A stretch of DNA of 64,000 bases from Brucella pseudogrignonensis (GCF_002252525.1 NZ_NNRM01000017.1:186001-250000); one strand, 5' to 3'; shown: positions 50,786-59,643, counted from the stretch's first letter. Numbers and translations: made by a program. Notes: generated from the letters alone by a model not told the origin.

Positions 50786-52368
50786 CACGCAAACAGCCCA
50801 TGCAAAAACCAGCGCGGATGATTCAAGCCGTCATAAAGCCCTTCGCGGAAAATCCAGAAGCGCTGGCCGTTATCATCCTCCACGCGGTAATAATCGCGCA
50901 GCTGTGGCACATCATGACCGATGGAAAGCCACCATTCCGGTTCGATCCGTTCTGGGCCTTCGGCAAGCCGCACATGATGACGCACACGCCGCCACAGGAA
51001 AAACGAGGGCGGACTGTCAGGTACTTCCGCAATACTCTCGATTGGCTGCGGTGGACGAAACAGTTTGATTGGTCGCGCGGGCGGATCATCGGGAAGTGTT
51101 GGGCTGCTTTCATAATCGCCTTCGCTTTTGTGGATTTGCAGGGCCGGGCGCAGACCAAAAGCTCGTTCGGGAATGTGCGTATTGCGCGAAAAGGAAACCA
51201 GTACACGCTCCTGCCCCAACCTCGCCGAAAGCCGGTCGATCAACTGGCTGAAGCCAGCTTCATCTTCTTCATGCTGATCAAGCCCTGTCTGGCGCTGTGC
51301 GATTGCTCCGCTGCGAAGTGCTGCCAGGCGGATCATGTCGAAGCCAAAACCGGCATCAAGCGGATCGGTGAGAGCCTTGAGCCGCTCCCGCGCCAGCCTG
51401 AGAAATACCCGATCTTCACGCAAAGGCTGGCCAGTTTCGATACGGATATGGCGCACCTCACCGTCGACACGGAAGAAGGATGCTTCGATTAGAAGTGCGC
51501 CTTTTCCCTCGATTTCAAGAAGTGCAAACAGCTCCTGCGCCAGCTCCTGCAAAATTTGCTCAACAAGCTCCATCACCGTGACCGGTTCGGACATGCGACG
51601 TTCGGCAATGTTGAGCGGCACGATACGCAGGGGCGAAATCGGTGCGCGCTCCTGTCGTGCCAGCCGGTCAAGCTTGGTGGCAAGGTCGGTTCCAAAACGC
51701 GCAGTCAAGGCTGCGCGGGGCAGCGCCATCACATCGCCAATGCGCTTTAGCCCGGCGCGTTTAAGGCCCGTCTCAGCAGCCTCGTTCAGTTCAAGAGAGC
51801 TGATCGGCAGGCGTGGTAAAAAATGGTCGACACCAGCCTTGCTGAAAACGCCGCCGCGCGTTCCGCGTGCCAGAAGCCGTGCGGCAAAGCTGTTGTCAGC
51901 CATTGCCGCCTGTATGTTCAGGCCAGCCCGTTCAATCCGCATGATTGCGTCCTCACGCATGGCAGCAAGCCCGCCAAAAAGATGTGCGCAGCCAGTGATG
52001 TCGAGCATCAACCCATGCGGCTCGTCGAAGGCTATAAGCGGCGTGTAGCGTTCGCACCAATGGGCAAGACGCTTGAGCAACGCTGCATCGCGTTCCGGTG
52101 CGGCTGTTGCAACGTCAAGCCTTTCCACCCGCGCTCGCGCATCGGTCAGCGCCATGCCGGGGAAAAGACCGAGCTTTGCAGCCTTAGCATCCACTGCCGT
52201 CAGGCGCAGCGCATTGGCCGTGCGCTCGGTGACGACAAGCGGCATTTTTTCTGTGCCATCATGCTGAATGTTGTTGCGAAGCCGGTCGGTCGGCAGAAAC
52301 GGAAACCAGAGGGCGAGGAACACGCGATCTGCCGTTCTGTTCGGCTGTTCCAAATTCGAGGGTTTCAT
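50785..52368 (-). CDS. imuB: ImuB, Y-family polymerase-like mutasome protein
   Basis: Catalytically inactive Y-family relative that bridges ImuA, DnaE2 and the beta clamp. From ATG 52368 it has 527 residues (MKPSNLEQPNRT...); the frame remains open to 52452. The family N terminus VFLALWFPFLPTDRL replaces the acidic catalytic motif of true Y polymerases. GLFPGMALTDARARV and CERYTPLIAFDEPHGLMLDITG follow, where an active polymerase would have its catalytic Asp-Glu pair. The start overlaps imuA by about 110 bases in another frame, an unusually long overlap. Confidence 0.92.
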   Translation of the reverse strand: MKPSNLEQPNRTADRVFLALWFPFLPTDRLRNNIQHDGTEKMPLVVTERTANALRLTAVDAKAAKLGLFPGMALTDARARVERLDVATAAPERDAALLKRLAHWCERYTPLIAFDEPHGLMLDITGCAHLFGGLAAMREDAIMRIERAGLNIQAAMADNSFAARLLARGTRGGVFSKAGVDHFLPRLPISSLELNEAAETGLKRAGLKRIGDVMALPRAALTARFGTDLATKLDRLARQERAPISPLRIVPLNIAERRMSEPVTVMELVEQILQELAQELFALLEIEGKGALLIEASFFRVDGEVRHIRIETGQPLREDRVFLRLARERLKALTDPLDAGFGFDMIRLAALRSGAIAQRQTGLDQHEEDEAGFSQLIDRLSARLGQERVLVSFSRNTHIPERAFGLRPALQIHKSEGDYESSPTLPDDPPARPIKLFRPPQPIESIAEVPDSPPSFFLWRRVRHHVRLAEGPERIEPEWWLSIGHDVPQLRDYYRVEDDNGQRFWIFREGLYDGLNHPRWFLHGLFA

Positions 52369-53125
52369 TGTTCCATTCCATGATCCATTGCCCACAGGTG
52401 CCGTGTCGATTGCGTTCCAGAATTGCGGAAAAAACCGGCTTTCCGGGTGCATTCGCGCCGCTGGAGCGGGAGGATGCAGGTGCCACCCGCCAGCGGCTGA
52501 CGGCAGCGCTCTGCACGCCTGTTTGGTGGCTTCTGAGCAGGATGACAGGCAAGTGTGCGGTTTCGGTTGCCAGAAGCAGGCGACGCGAGGCGGTCAGGTC
52601 GAGACATTTCGGCTGGCCGCTCACCGAGGCGACCACGCCGGAAATGAGGTTCGAAGCCTTGCCACTTGCCTCTTCAAGCGCATCATTCGCTGCTTTTAAA
52701 ACATCTTGAGCGGTGGGGCAGCGCACGATTAACAGCCGTGATGGATTGATTCCGAAGGCATGAAGCCCCGGTGGATAAAGCCCGCCATATTCGCTTGAGG
52801 CGCTTTCTTCCTCAATCCAGATGACTGGTCTTCTTGAAGGGGATGCACGCAAAGCCATCGCCAGCGCGAAACCGGTAGCGGCCATATGCGCGCCGGGGTT
52901 TTCAGCAAAAACCTCATGCAGTGCATCGCCTCTCAGGCCATGCGGAAAAGCATCATCAGCTCCGGCAAGGCCGAGTGTGAAACTGCCTGCACGTCCGCAG
53001 CCTGTTTCGGTCTCGTCTGTAAAACTTGCCTGTGAGACATTGCCTTCGATGGCCGTAACCATGCGCCGCAACGCCGTGATGTCGATGCCGCTCACGTTCA
53101 AAACCCTGTGTTTGTAAGGATGCAA
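52259..53125 (-). CDS. imuA: ImuA, RecA-like mutasome protein
   Basis: RecA-fold protein that modulates RecA and supports SOS mutagenesis. 288 residues as read from a TTG at 53125; a GTG at about 53095 is another candidate and the true start is uncertain. FTLGLAGADDAFPHGLRGDALHEV and RPVIWIEEESASSEYGGLYPPGLHAFGI are typical, as is the C-terminal ERNRHGTCGQWIMEWN. First gene of the operon, with a perfect LexA box 45 bases upstream of the TTG. Confidence 0.9.
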   Translation of the reverse strand: MHPYKHRVLNVSGIDITALRRMVTAIEGNVSQASFTDETETGCGRAGSFTLGLAGADDAFPHGLRGDALHEVFAENPGAHMAATGFALAMALRASPSRRPVIWIEEESASSEYGGLYPPGLHAFGINPSRLLIVRCPTAQDVLKAANDALEEASGKASNLISGVVASVSGQPKCLDLTASRRLLLATETAHLPVILLRSHQTGVQSAAVSRWRVAPASSRSSGANAPGKPVFSAILERNRHGTCGQWIMEWNNETLEFGTAEQNGRSRVPRPLVSVSADRPASQQHSA

Positions 53126-53169
53126 TTCCAGACGTGAAACTGCCTCACGCTTTTATTGGAATGCTATAT

Positions 53170-53184
53170 GTTCACTTTATGTTC
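53170..53184 (-). promoter_or_regulatory. LexA SOS box of the imuA-imuB-dnaE2 operon
   Basis: GTTC-ACTTTAT-GTTC, a perfect match to the alphaproteobacterial LexA site GTTC-N7-GTTC, upstream of imuA. It implies repression by LexA and induction by DNA damage. Confidence 0.88.
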
Positions 53185-53239
53185 TAGTATTGAATCGAGT
53201 CCGCAAAGAGTCAAGCGGGATCAGCTGTGAGGATGTGTG

Positions 53240-53285
53240 GATAAGAAAAATGCTTCCTCTCAGATAGCACTCTGAAAGGAAGCAT
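53240..53285 (-). terminator. terminator of the MarR/alkylation-repair operon
   Basis: Fifteen-base arms atgcttcctctcaga (53250-53264) / tctgaaaggaagcat (53271-53285) with one mismatch; on the minus strand it is followed by a T-rich run. It lies 22 bases after the stop of the 118-residue gene. Confidence 0.88.
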
Positions 53286-53306
53286 CTACGGTCATGGTTG
53301 ATCAGA

Positions 53307-53663
53307 TCAGGCGGCTTCTTTGAAAGGCACGCCCGCCAGTTGGGCGAGATGGCCACCAAGATCGGTGCCAGCACCTGCCGCATTGACGGTATCAAAATAA
53401 TCATGCCAACCGGTGGCGGTGATTCCGGCAATCAGCATGTCGAGAGCCATCTCATCCGGGAAGCGCCAAATCGCAAAAAAGCTTTGCTTCGGCGCATAAG
53501 GTTTGGTTGGGTTAATAGGGCCGAGGGCCAGAGCCTCGATACCACGTTCGGCCAGACCGCCCATGCCAGCACCGACCTTTTCAAAGAAAGCCTGCCTGCC
53601 TTCAAGATCAAGTGCCAGCCAGCTTGCCTTGGGTGAATAGAGTTCTGCGAGATAATGGGTCAT
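53307..53663 (-). CDS. DUF6616-like hypothetical protein
   Basis: 118 residues, soluble (MTHYLAELYSPKASWLALDL). The segments ALALGPINPTKPYAPKQSFFAIW and GWHDYFDTVNAAGAG recall the DUF6616 family, which has a dimeric ferredoxin-like look; the family call is by recognition only. Last gene of the MarR operon, 15 bases after the HEAT-repeat gene. Function unknown. Confidence 0.7.
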   Translation of the reverse strand: MTHYLAELYSPKASWLALDLEGRQAFFEKVGAGMGGLAERGIEALALGPINPTKPYAPKQSFFAIWRFPDEMALDMLIAGITATGWHDYFDTVNAAGAGTDLGGHLAQLAGVPFKEAA

Positions 53664-53678
53664 GTCGTTTCCGGGATG

Positions 53679-54443
53679 TTATTTAGAAAAGGAACGGAGT
53701 GCGCGTTTGCAGATACGTGCAGTCGCGGGATTTGTGCTTGCTTCAAGCCAGTCAGCGCAAAGCGCCTTGACCCATTCGGGTCGGCTTTTGGCTGCATCAT
53801 TGAGCCAGTTGGCGACCGAATCCTGCACATAAGGTGCGGGATCGGCGCGAAGTGGTGTCAGAATTGACAAAGCCTTTTCAGGGGCTTCTTTCAGGCTTTT
53901 GATATGTGCCGACCAAACGCCACGCGGGCGGGTGGCTTCGCAGGCAAATCGCCGGATATAGGGGGACGGATCGGCAGTCCATGGCGTAAGCAGTTGGATC
54001 GTCTGGTCAATCTCAGAAGAAATATGCTCGCGAAGACCGAGCCATGCCCATTCGCGCACGCCAAAATGTAGATCATCTGCGAGCGGGCGTATGAGCTTCA
54101 GACGTTCTGCAAGAGAAAGGCTTTGTAGCTGACCGATGGCAAAACAGGCCCAGCCGCGCACGGTATCTGACGGATGGATACTCAGAGAATTGATTACTTG
54201 ACCGCCAGAGTTTGCGAGCAAAATCTGTGCTGCCATCATCATGCGTCGTGAAATGCCAAGATCCTTGGCTTCATGTATTCCCTGCAAGGCGACCTGACCA
54301 ATAGCCGGAAATGCGTTTTGCATGAGGCTCGCAAAGTTAATCGCCAGACATTCGGTCAGTACGGTCGTTTCAACCGCTCCGCTGTGTAACTCAGAAAGTC
54401 GATCAGCCGAGATATCGGAAATTTTCAACGGCGATTTGCTCAT
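53679..54443 (-). CDS. AlkD-like DNA alkylation repair / HEAT-repeat protein
   Basis: 254 residues made of helical HEAT-like repeats. VRGWACFAIGQLQSLSLAERLKLIRPLADDLHFGVREWAWLGLREHI and PSPYIRRFACEATRPRGVW contain the Trp/Asp/Arg pattern of AlkC/AlkD glycosylases, which remove alkylated bases without base flipping. A role in DNA repair is inferred from this. Overlaps the MarR gene by four bases. A generic HEAT-repeat scaffold protein is the alternative. Confidence 0.8.
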   Translation of the reverse strand: MSKSPLKISDISADRLSELHSGAVETTVLTECLAINFASLMQNAFPAIGQVALQGIHEAKDLGISRRMMMAAQILLANSGGQVINSLSIHPSDTVRGWACFAIGQLQSLSLAERLKLIRPLADDLHFGVREWAWLGLREHISSEIDQTIQLLTPWTADPSPYIRRFACEATRPRGVWSAHIKSLKEAPEKALSILTPLRADPAPYVQDSVANWLNDAAKSRPEWVKALCADWLEASTNPATARICKRALRSFSK

Positions 54444-54940
54444 GGCTTTCGTCCCGCATCCGTGCGACTGAAAATACGGCGCAGCAATGTGCTGAGCACT
54501 GATTGTTCATCGGCGGAAAGATCGCTCATCAGGCTCGCAATCCATGTTGTATGTTCAACGAAAAGCTGTTGCGCCAATCGCGCTCCTTCGGATGTCAGCC
54601 TGATCGTCAGTTTGCGGCGATCCTGCGTGTCCGCATGGCGCTTGAGAAAGCCATCGCGTTCCAAGCCATCAAGCAGGCCGGTAATGGTCGCGCGTGTCAC
54701 GCCAGCACGCTCTGAAAGCTCGTGTGGTGAAAGGCCATCAGGCACATTCTGCAAAAGAAACAACAGAACAAACTTGCCTTCGGAAAGCTTGTGGGGGGCA
54801 AGCCTGTTGGCACAATCGTGGTCAATTGCAGCGGCAAGCGACAGGATTTCAAAACAGGTTTTAAGCGCGTCAGCAGACGGACTGCTGCGGCGTTCCAGTT
54901 CACCCAGAAGGGCGTGATGTTTTTGCTCAATAATTTCCAT
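54440..54940 (-). CDS. MarR-family transcriptional regulator
   Basis: Dimeric winged-helix repressor of 166 residues. The DNA-binding part is about residues 55-125: LSPHELSERAGVTRATITGLLDGLERDGFLKRHADTQDRRK. Start taken as ATG 54940 because the frame's upstream Met (54976) would place the perfect operator palindrome inside the coding sequence. It heads the operon with the HEAT-repeat and DUF6616-like genes, and probably represses it. Ligand unknown. Confidence 0.9.
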   Translation of the reverse strand: MEIIEQKHHALLGELERRSSPSADALKTCFEILSLAAAIDHDCANRLAPHKLSEGKFVLLFLLQNVPDGLSPHELSERAGVTRATITGLLDGLERDGFLKRHADTQDRRKLTIRLTSEGARLAQQLFVEHTTWIASLMSDLSADEQSVLSTLLRRIFSRTDAGRKP

Positions 54941-54944
54941 ATGT

Positions 54945-54961
54945 CGCCATATAATATGGCG
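54945..54961. promoter_or_regulatory. candidate MarR operator
   Basis: cgccata-taa-tatggcg, perfect seven-base arms, ending five bases before the start codon; an overlapping atggcgccat palindrome (54956-54965) adjoins it. Position and symmetry suit MarR autorepression. Confidence 0.7.
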
Positions 54962-55032
54962 CCATACTAAAAGCAAATGGTTTAGATCAGCTCACTGAGA
55001 TTGGGCGTCTTGATAGGCTTCGATATACGGTT

Positions 55033-55051
55033 TATATATGTTTCATATATA
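55033..55051. promoter_or_regulatory. candidate operator of the ParD-like/MetAP operon
   Basis: tatatatg-ttt-catatata, perfect eight-base arms, 17 bases before the ParD-like start codon. An RHH protein encoded immediately downstream is the obvious binder (inference). Confidence 0.6.
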
Positions 55052-55068
55052 TTGAACTGGAAAGTATT

Positions 55069-55281
55069 ATGGGTATCGTAAAAATCAGCGATGAACTGCA
55101 TGAGGAATTGCGCAAGGCAAGTGATGTCATGTGCCGTTCGATCAATGCGCAGGCTGAATACTGGATGAAAATCGGTATGCTGGCACAGGCAAATCCGGAA
55201 CTGTCCTTCAATGAAATCGTACAGATGCAGTTGCGCGCGGCACAGGTCGAGCTTCCCGTTCTGGTGGTGCAGTCATCATGA
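55069..55281 (+). CDS. ParD-like family protein (antitoxin-type)
   Basis: 70 residues: MGIVKISDELHEELRKASDVMCRSINAQAEYWMKIGMLAQANPEL..., the ParD-like pattern in which an RHH-type segment is followed by NAQAEYW. The C-terminal part (FNEIVQMQLRAAQVELP) is helical. No ParE toxin is adjacent. Instead the stop overlaps the start of a methionine aminopeptidase gene (ATGA), so the two are translationally coupled. A perfect inverted repeat sits in its leader. Confidence 0.85.
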   Translation: MGIVKISDELHEELRKASDVMCRSINAQAEYWMKIGMLAQANPELSFNEIVQMQLRAAQVELPVLVVQSS

Positions 55282-56066
55282 CAAAGACACCTGCCGAGGT
55301 GGAAAAAATGGCGGCTTCAGGCGCGCTGCTGGCGTCCGTTTTTACACTTCTCGATCACACACCGCTTGCTGGCCTGACTACGATGCAGGTCAATGATCTG
55401 GTTGAGGATTATATCACCCGCGAATTACAGGCGCGGCCTGCAAGTAAAGGGCAGTATGATTTTCCTTATGTGCTCAATGCCTCAAGGAATGAAGTCGTCT
55501 GCCATGGAATGCCATCGGATAGCGAAGTCATCGAAAATGGTGAGATCATCAATTTCGACATTACCCTTGAGAAGGACGGCTATATCGCTGATTCCAGCAA
55601 AACCTATATGGTCGGTGAAGTGGCTCTCTTTGCTTCGCGTTTGGTGCGTGTGACCTATGAGGCGCTATGGAAGGGCATTGCTGCCGTGCGTCCCGGCGCT
55701 ACGCTGGGCGATATTGGCTATGCTATCGAGCGTCATGCAAAACGTCATGATTACAGCGTGGTTCGTGAATATTGCGGCCATGGCATTGGTCGTGAAATGC
55801 ATGAGGAGCCGCAGGTTCTGCACTTCGGCAAGCCGGGTACGGGTGAGCGTCTGCGTGAAGGCATGGTGTTCACCATCGAGCCGATGCTCAATCAGGGCAC
55901 AGCCAAGGTAAAGACCGAAAAAGACGGTTGGACAGTTGTGACGCGCGATGGAAAATTGTCAGCGCAGTTTGAACATACCGTCGCTGTCACGTCGAATGGC
56001 GTTCGCGTGCTGACCTTGCGCCCCGGCGAAGAAAAGATGCTTGCAGCAATCCGAAACGCGGTCTGA
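55278..56066 (+). CDS. map: type I methionine aminopeptidase (paralogue)
   Basis: Removes N-terminal methionine from new proteins. 262 residues. The metal and catalytic residues are intact: His76 (VCHGMPSD), Asp94 (NFDIT), Asp105 (ADSSKTY), His168 (CGHGIG), His175 (MHEEPQVLHF), Glu201 (FTIEPM) and Glu232 (QFEHTVAV). It lacks the N-terminal zinc-ribbon extension of type Ic enzymes. Located away from rpsB/tsf and coupled to a ParD-like gene, it looks like an accessory copy rather than the housekeeping gene. Confidence 0.93.
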   Translation: MTKTPAEVEKMAASGALLASVFTLLDHTPLAGLTTMQVNDLVEDYITRELQARPASKGQYDFPYVLNASRNEVVCHGMPSDSEVIENGEIINFDITLEKDGYIADSSKTYMVGEVALFASRLVRVTYEALWKGIAAVRPGATLGDIGYAIERHAKRHDYSVVREYCGHGIGREMHEEPQVLHFGKPGTGERLREGMVFTIEPMLNQGTAKVKTEKDGWTVVTRDGKLSAQFEHTVAVTSNGVRVLTLRPGEEKMLAAIRNAV

Positions 56067-56071
56067 CATTA

Positions 56072-56611
56072 TCAAATTTTGTCTGCCAGCAAGAGCACGA
56101 AGATAATCGTTCCGCCGATGCTCATTCCGCTTGCTATAATTGTCCCTAAGATTGCAGGAACGAGTTTCAGAAACGAAACATAAGGCGAGATTTCGAGCTG
56201 AAATTCTGGCCTGATTTTTTCAGGCGTGAGACAGGTTATCTCGTAACCGCCGGGTGTCATGCATTCAAAATTGCCAAGAGCATGAGAAGCATAGCCGCGC
56301 ATATCCGTGCGTCTGACGCTGAGCAGCGAACGGCTTGTGGAACGATAGGCGATTGCTGCACCGCTCTCGCGCTCTCTGATTGCAAATTGCGCAGAGAAAT
56401 ATGCGATCCCTGAAATAATCGTCAGTGGTGGAAAGACGATGCTGACTGTGTACTGTCCCGCTTTTGGCAAATGAAAGACATGTGGCCGGCTGTCGGCTCT
56501 AAAGCGATGACGGATCGCTGGCATGATGATGCCCCACAGAATGGAAATGCATCGGACCAGCAGATAAATCCCGAGCAGAATGCAAAGAGGCATCGCAAGA
56601 TAGAGAAACAC
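56072..56611 (-). CDS. hypothetical membrane protein
   Basis: 179 residues starting at GTG 56611 with ggagcg upstream. Three or four hydrophobic segments (residues about 1-30, 55-75, 145-178) enclose a soluble middle with a Cys pair (CMTPGGYEITC). No family recognised. Converges on map with five bases between stops. Confidence 0.7.
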   Translation of the reverse strand: MFLYLAMPLCILLGIYLLVRCISILWGIIMPAIRHRFRADSRPHVFHLPKAGQYTVSIVFPPLTIISGIAYFSAQFAIRERESGAAIAYRSTSRSLLSVRRTDMRGYASHALGNFECMTPGGYEITCLTPEKIRPEFQLEISPYVSFLKLVPAILGTIIASGMSIGGTIIFVLLLADKI

Positions 56612-56639
56612 GGCTCACGCTCCGTTTGCGTTTTAAAAG

Positions 56640-56667
56640 AAAAAGCCCGCCGAAAGGCGGGCTTTTT
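56640..56667 (-). terminator. terminator of argG
   Basis: Perfect 12-base arms aaaaagcccgcc / ggcgggcttttt with loop gaaa, 17 bases beyond the argG stop. Its core matches the def/rpsA terminator. Confidence 0.93.
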
Positions 56668-56683
56668 CCGTGTTTTAAAAAGC

Positions 56684-57904
56684 TTAGCGACGGTCGCGTG
56701 CAGCCAAAGTGCGCAGACGAAGTGCATTGAGCTTGATGAAGCCTGCTGCGTCCTTCTGGTCATAGGCGCCCTGATCGTCTTCAAACGTCACGAGCTTGTC
56801 GGAATAGAGCGACTTGTCCGATTCACGACCGGTCACAATCACATTGCCCTTATAGAGCTTGAGTGTGACTTCACCTTCGACGTGACGCTGGCTGAGATCG
56901 ATAGCGGCCTGCAGCATTTCGCGTTCTGGCGAGAACCAGAAACCGTAATAGATGAGTTCCGCATATCGTGGCATCAGCTCATCCTTGAGGTGCGCCGCAC
57001 CACGATCGAGCGTGATCGATTCGATGGCGCGGTGTGCTGCCAACAGGATCGTGCCACCTGGCGTTTCATAGACGCCGCGCGATTTCATGCCGACGAAGCG
57101 GTTTTCAACGAGGTCAAGACGACCAATGCCGTTGTCACGACCATAATCGTTGAGCTTGGCAAGCAGCGTTGCAGGCGACAGACGTTCGCCATTGATCGAA
57201 ACCGCATCACCCTTTTCAAAGCCAATCTTGATGATGGTTGGTGTATCCGGGGCGGTTTCTGGCGAAATCGTGCGCATATGCACATATTCAGGCGCTTCGA
57301 TCGCCGGATCTTCCAGAACCTTGCCTTCAGACGAAGAGTGCAGCAGGTTTGCGTCAACCGAGAATGGCGCTTCGCCCTTCTTGTCTTTCGCGACCGGAAT
57401 CTGGTGCTGTTCAGCAAATTCGAGCAGATGCGTGCGGCTCTTGAACGACCAGTCGCGCCATGGAGCGATGATCTTGATGTCCGGGTTCAGCGCATATGCG
57501 GAAAGCTCGAAGCGAACCTGATCATTGCCCTTGCCGGTCGCGCCGTGCGCAATTGCGTCAGCGCCGGTCTTCTTGGCGATTTCAATCAGGTGCTTGGAGA
57601 TCAGCGGACGGGCAATCGAAGTGCCGAGCAAATAGACGCCTTCATAGACGGCGTTGGCGCGGAACATCGGGAAGACGAAATCGCGCACGAATTCTTCGCG
57701 CACATCCTCAACGAAAATTTCCTTGATACCCAGCATTTCGGCCTTCTTGCGTGCTGGTTCAAGTTCTTCGCCCTGGCCGAGATCGGCGGTAAAGGTGACG
57801 ACTTCTGCGTTAAGCTCAGTCTGCAACCATTTCAGGATGATCGAGGTGTCGAGACCGCCAGAATAGGCGAGAACGACCTTTTTAACGTCTTTCAGCTTGC
57901 TCAT
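56684..57904 (-). CDS. argG: argininosuccinate synthase
   Basis: Joins citrulline and aspartate with ATP in arginine synthesis. 406 residues. The ATP pyrophosphatase P-loop [15 protein letters not shown] (about residues 13-27), [21 protein letters not shown] and [10 protein letters not shown] are family landmarks. ATG 57904 follows ggaag. The upstream 180 bases are shared with a divergent methyltransferase gene. Confidence 0.97.
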   Translation of the reverse strand: MSKLKDVKKVVLAYSGGLDTSIILKWLQTELNAEVVTFTADLGQGEELEPARKKAEMLGIKEIFVEDVREEFVRDFVFPMFRANAVYEGVYLLGTSIARPLISKHLIEIAKKTGADAIAHGATGKGNDQVRFELSAYALNPDIKIIAPWRDWSFKSRTHLLEFAEQHQIPVAKDKKGEAPFSVDANLLHSSSEGKVLEDPAIEAPEYVHMRTISPETAPDTPTIIKIGFEKGDAVSINGERLSPATLLAKLNDYGRDNGIGRLDLVENRFVGMKSRGVYETPGGTILLAAHRAIESITLDRGAAHLKDELMPRYAELIYYGFWFSPEREMLQAAIDLSQRHVEGEVTLKLYKGNVIVTGRESDKSLYSDKLVTFEDDQGAYDQKDAAGFIKLNALRLRTLAARDRR

Positions 57905-58085
57905 AGTTCACTTCCGTCTGAGATGCGATTGTGGCCCAAAGGGCCGTAGAACAGGATGTTGCAGTTCTTTTATCAGTTGCTAAGCGGCGCGCAAGCCGGA
58001 TGGCACTTTGTCAGCGAAAAGAAAGCATCATCTGCCATTATGGACAGTCTTGACTGTCACTTTGATTTGTAACTATAAAAGTTAC

Positions 58086-58772
58086 ATGATTAATTCTGAC
58101 AATCCATTTACCGATCCGCAGGTCGTAGCACGTTACGCAGAAGGGCCGCCGAAAGCTGTGCCGGGATTTCGGGATATGCAGCGCATGACGCGTTTGCTGC
58201 TTGCCGAAACCGTGTCCGATACTGCAAGCATTCTGGTGTTGGGTGCGGGCGGTGGTCTTGAACTCAAGCTCTTTGCGGAAAATCACCCGCATTGGACCTT
58301 TGAAGGTGTCGACCCTTCCGCAGAAATGCTTCAATTGGCGCGGCAAAACCTTGGCACCAATGCAGCTCGTGTGAACTTCCATGAAGGTTATATCGATAGC
58401 TCAGCTCTCGGGCCATTTGATGGAGCAGTCTGTTTGCTGACCATGCATTTTCTGGATGAGAAAACGCGCAAACAAACTCTTTCAGACATCCATCGCCGCC
58501 TGAAACCCGGCGCACCATTTATCATGGCACATTTCAGTTTTGAGCAGGGCAGTGCCGATGAGCGAGCTTTGTGGTTGTCACGCTATTCTGCCTTTTTGAA
58601 TGATTCCGGTGTCGATATGGCAAGTGCAGTAAAAGCCGGTACAGCGATCAATGAGCGTTTGCATATTCTTACGCCGCGACAGGATGAGGCGCTGATACGT
58701 GGTGCGGGCTTCAAGGATCTGAGCCTTTTTTATGCATCTTTCACCTATCGCGGGTGGGTTGCCTACGCATAA
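58086..58772 (+). CDS. class I SAM-dependent methyltransferase
   Basis: 228 residues from ATG 58086 (MINSDNPFTDPQ); upstream in-frame codons to 58008 precede an apparent promoter region. SAM motif I ILVLGAGGGLELKLFAE (about residues 47-63), motif II EGVDPSAEMLQLARQNL, and a later DGAVCLLTMHFLDE segment are typical. Acceptor unknown; the ribosome site is weak. Confidence 0.85.
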   Translation: MINSDNPFTDPQVVARYAEGPPKAVPGFRDMQRMTRLLLAETVSDTASILVLGAGGGLELKLFAENHPHWTFEGVDPSAEMLQLARQNLGTNAARVNFHEGYIDSSALGPFDGAVCLLTMHFLDEKTRKQTLSDIHRRLKPGAPFIMAHFSFEQGSADERALWLSRYSAFLNDSGVDMASAVKAGTAINERLHILTPRQDEALIRGAGFKDLSLFYASFTYRGWVAYA

Positions 58773-58860
58773 ATATGGGACGCTGAGACGGCTAAAAGAA
58801 TCCTATGGCGGCGCAATTGAATTCGCGTTAGCTTGCCGCGAATTCTCGGAGTGCCTTTCG

Positions 58861-59520
58861 ATGTCTTTTCTGACAAACCTGACCTTCATTCCCGAATGGA
58901 CCATCTTCGTCCAGTTCGTGATCGCTACTGCAATTTTATCCATCACCCCCGGCCCGGACATGACGCTTTTTGTCGGTCGAGCGCTTTCTGAAGGCAAGGC
59001 CGCTGGTTTTGCCTGTATGGCAGGCGCAAGCACCGGCATTGTTGTGCATACGAGCATGGTAGCACTTGGACTTTCAGCGCTCATCCTCGCTTCGCCTGCA
59101 GCCTTCACCGCATTGAAGGTGGTGGGTGCGGTCTATCTCGTTTGGCTTGCAGTACAGGCCATCCGCAAAGGTTCGGCATTTTCACCGGAAAAGAATGGCG
59201 GCAAGAAGCACACTTTGGTTCAGAACTGGGCGACCGGACTTGGCATCAACCTGCTCAATCCAAAGATCATCCTGTTCAACATGACCTTCCTGCCGCAGTT
59301 CGTTTCGGCACATGATCCTCATGCGATGGGAAAGCTGTTCTTTCTGGGATTGTCCTTCATTCCGCTGGCACTGCCTTTCACCATTCCAATGGTGGTTGCA
59401 GCCGACAAGTTCGCCGGTCTTCTCAAGAAGAATCCAACTGTTACGCGAATTGTCGATTGGCTTTTTGCGGGCGTCTTCTCGGCTTTTGCGCTGAAAATTA
59501 TCACCGCACAGGCAAAGTGA
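58861..59520 (+). CDS. LysE-family amino acid exporter
   Basis: 219 residues, six hydrophobic segments. Start at 58861 (MSFLTNLTFIPEW) with ggag upstream; a longer frame overlaps the methyltransferase. The LysE/RhtB motif AILSITPGPDMTLFVGRAL near residue 27 and NPKIILFNMTFLPQF near 140 are diagnostic. Likely exports an amino acid or derivative. Confidence 0.9.
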   Translation: MSFLTNLTFIPEWTIFVQFVIATAILSITPGPDMTLFVGRALSEGKAAGFACMAGASTGIVVHTSMVALGLSALILASPAAFTALKVVGAVYLVWLAVQAIRKGSAFSPEKNGGKKHTLVQNWATGLGINLLNPKIILFNMTFLPQFVSAHDPHAMGKLFFLGLSFIPLALPFTIPMVVAADKFAGLLKKNPTVTRIVDWLFAGVFSAFALKIITAQAK

Positions 59521-59539
59521 AATTACGCAGCCGGTCCGT

Positions 59540-59643
59540 TAGAGCGCGTTTTGATCTGATTGGATCAGATCAGCGCTCTAACTTATTTTTTTACCGCGCA
59601 TCTTTGTCCGAAAACCGTTTCACACTTTTCGGGATGCGCTCTA
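59540..59643 (-). repeat. dispersed palindromic repeat, copy G, overlapping a gene end
   Basis: Outer arms ttagagcgc / gcgctctaa enclose it. The minus strand reads tagagcgcatcccgaaaagt, then gaaacggttttcgg and atgcgcggtaaaaaaa, close to copy A. The inner hairpin is tctgat-tgg-atcaga. Bases 59591-59643 encode the last 17 or so residues of the membrane protein to its right. Confidence 0.75.

Noticed and set aside
56471-57949. 492-residue plus-strand open frame opposite argG
   Set aside because: Shadow of argG codon bias; it also runs through the argG terminator.
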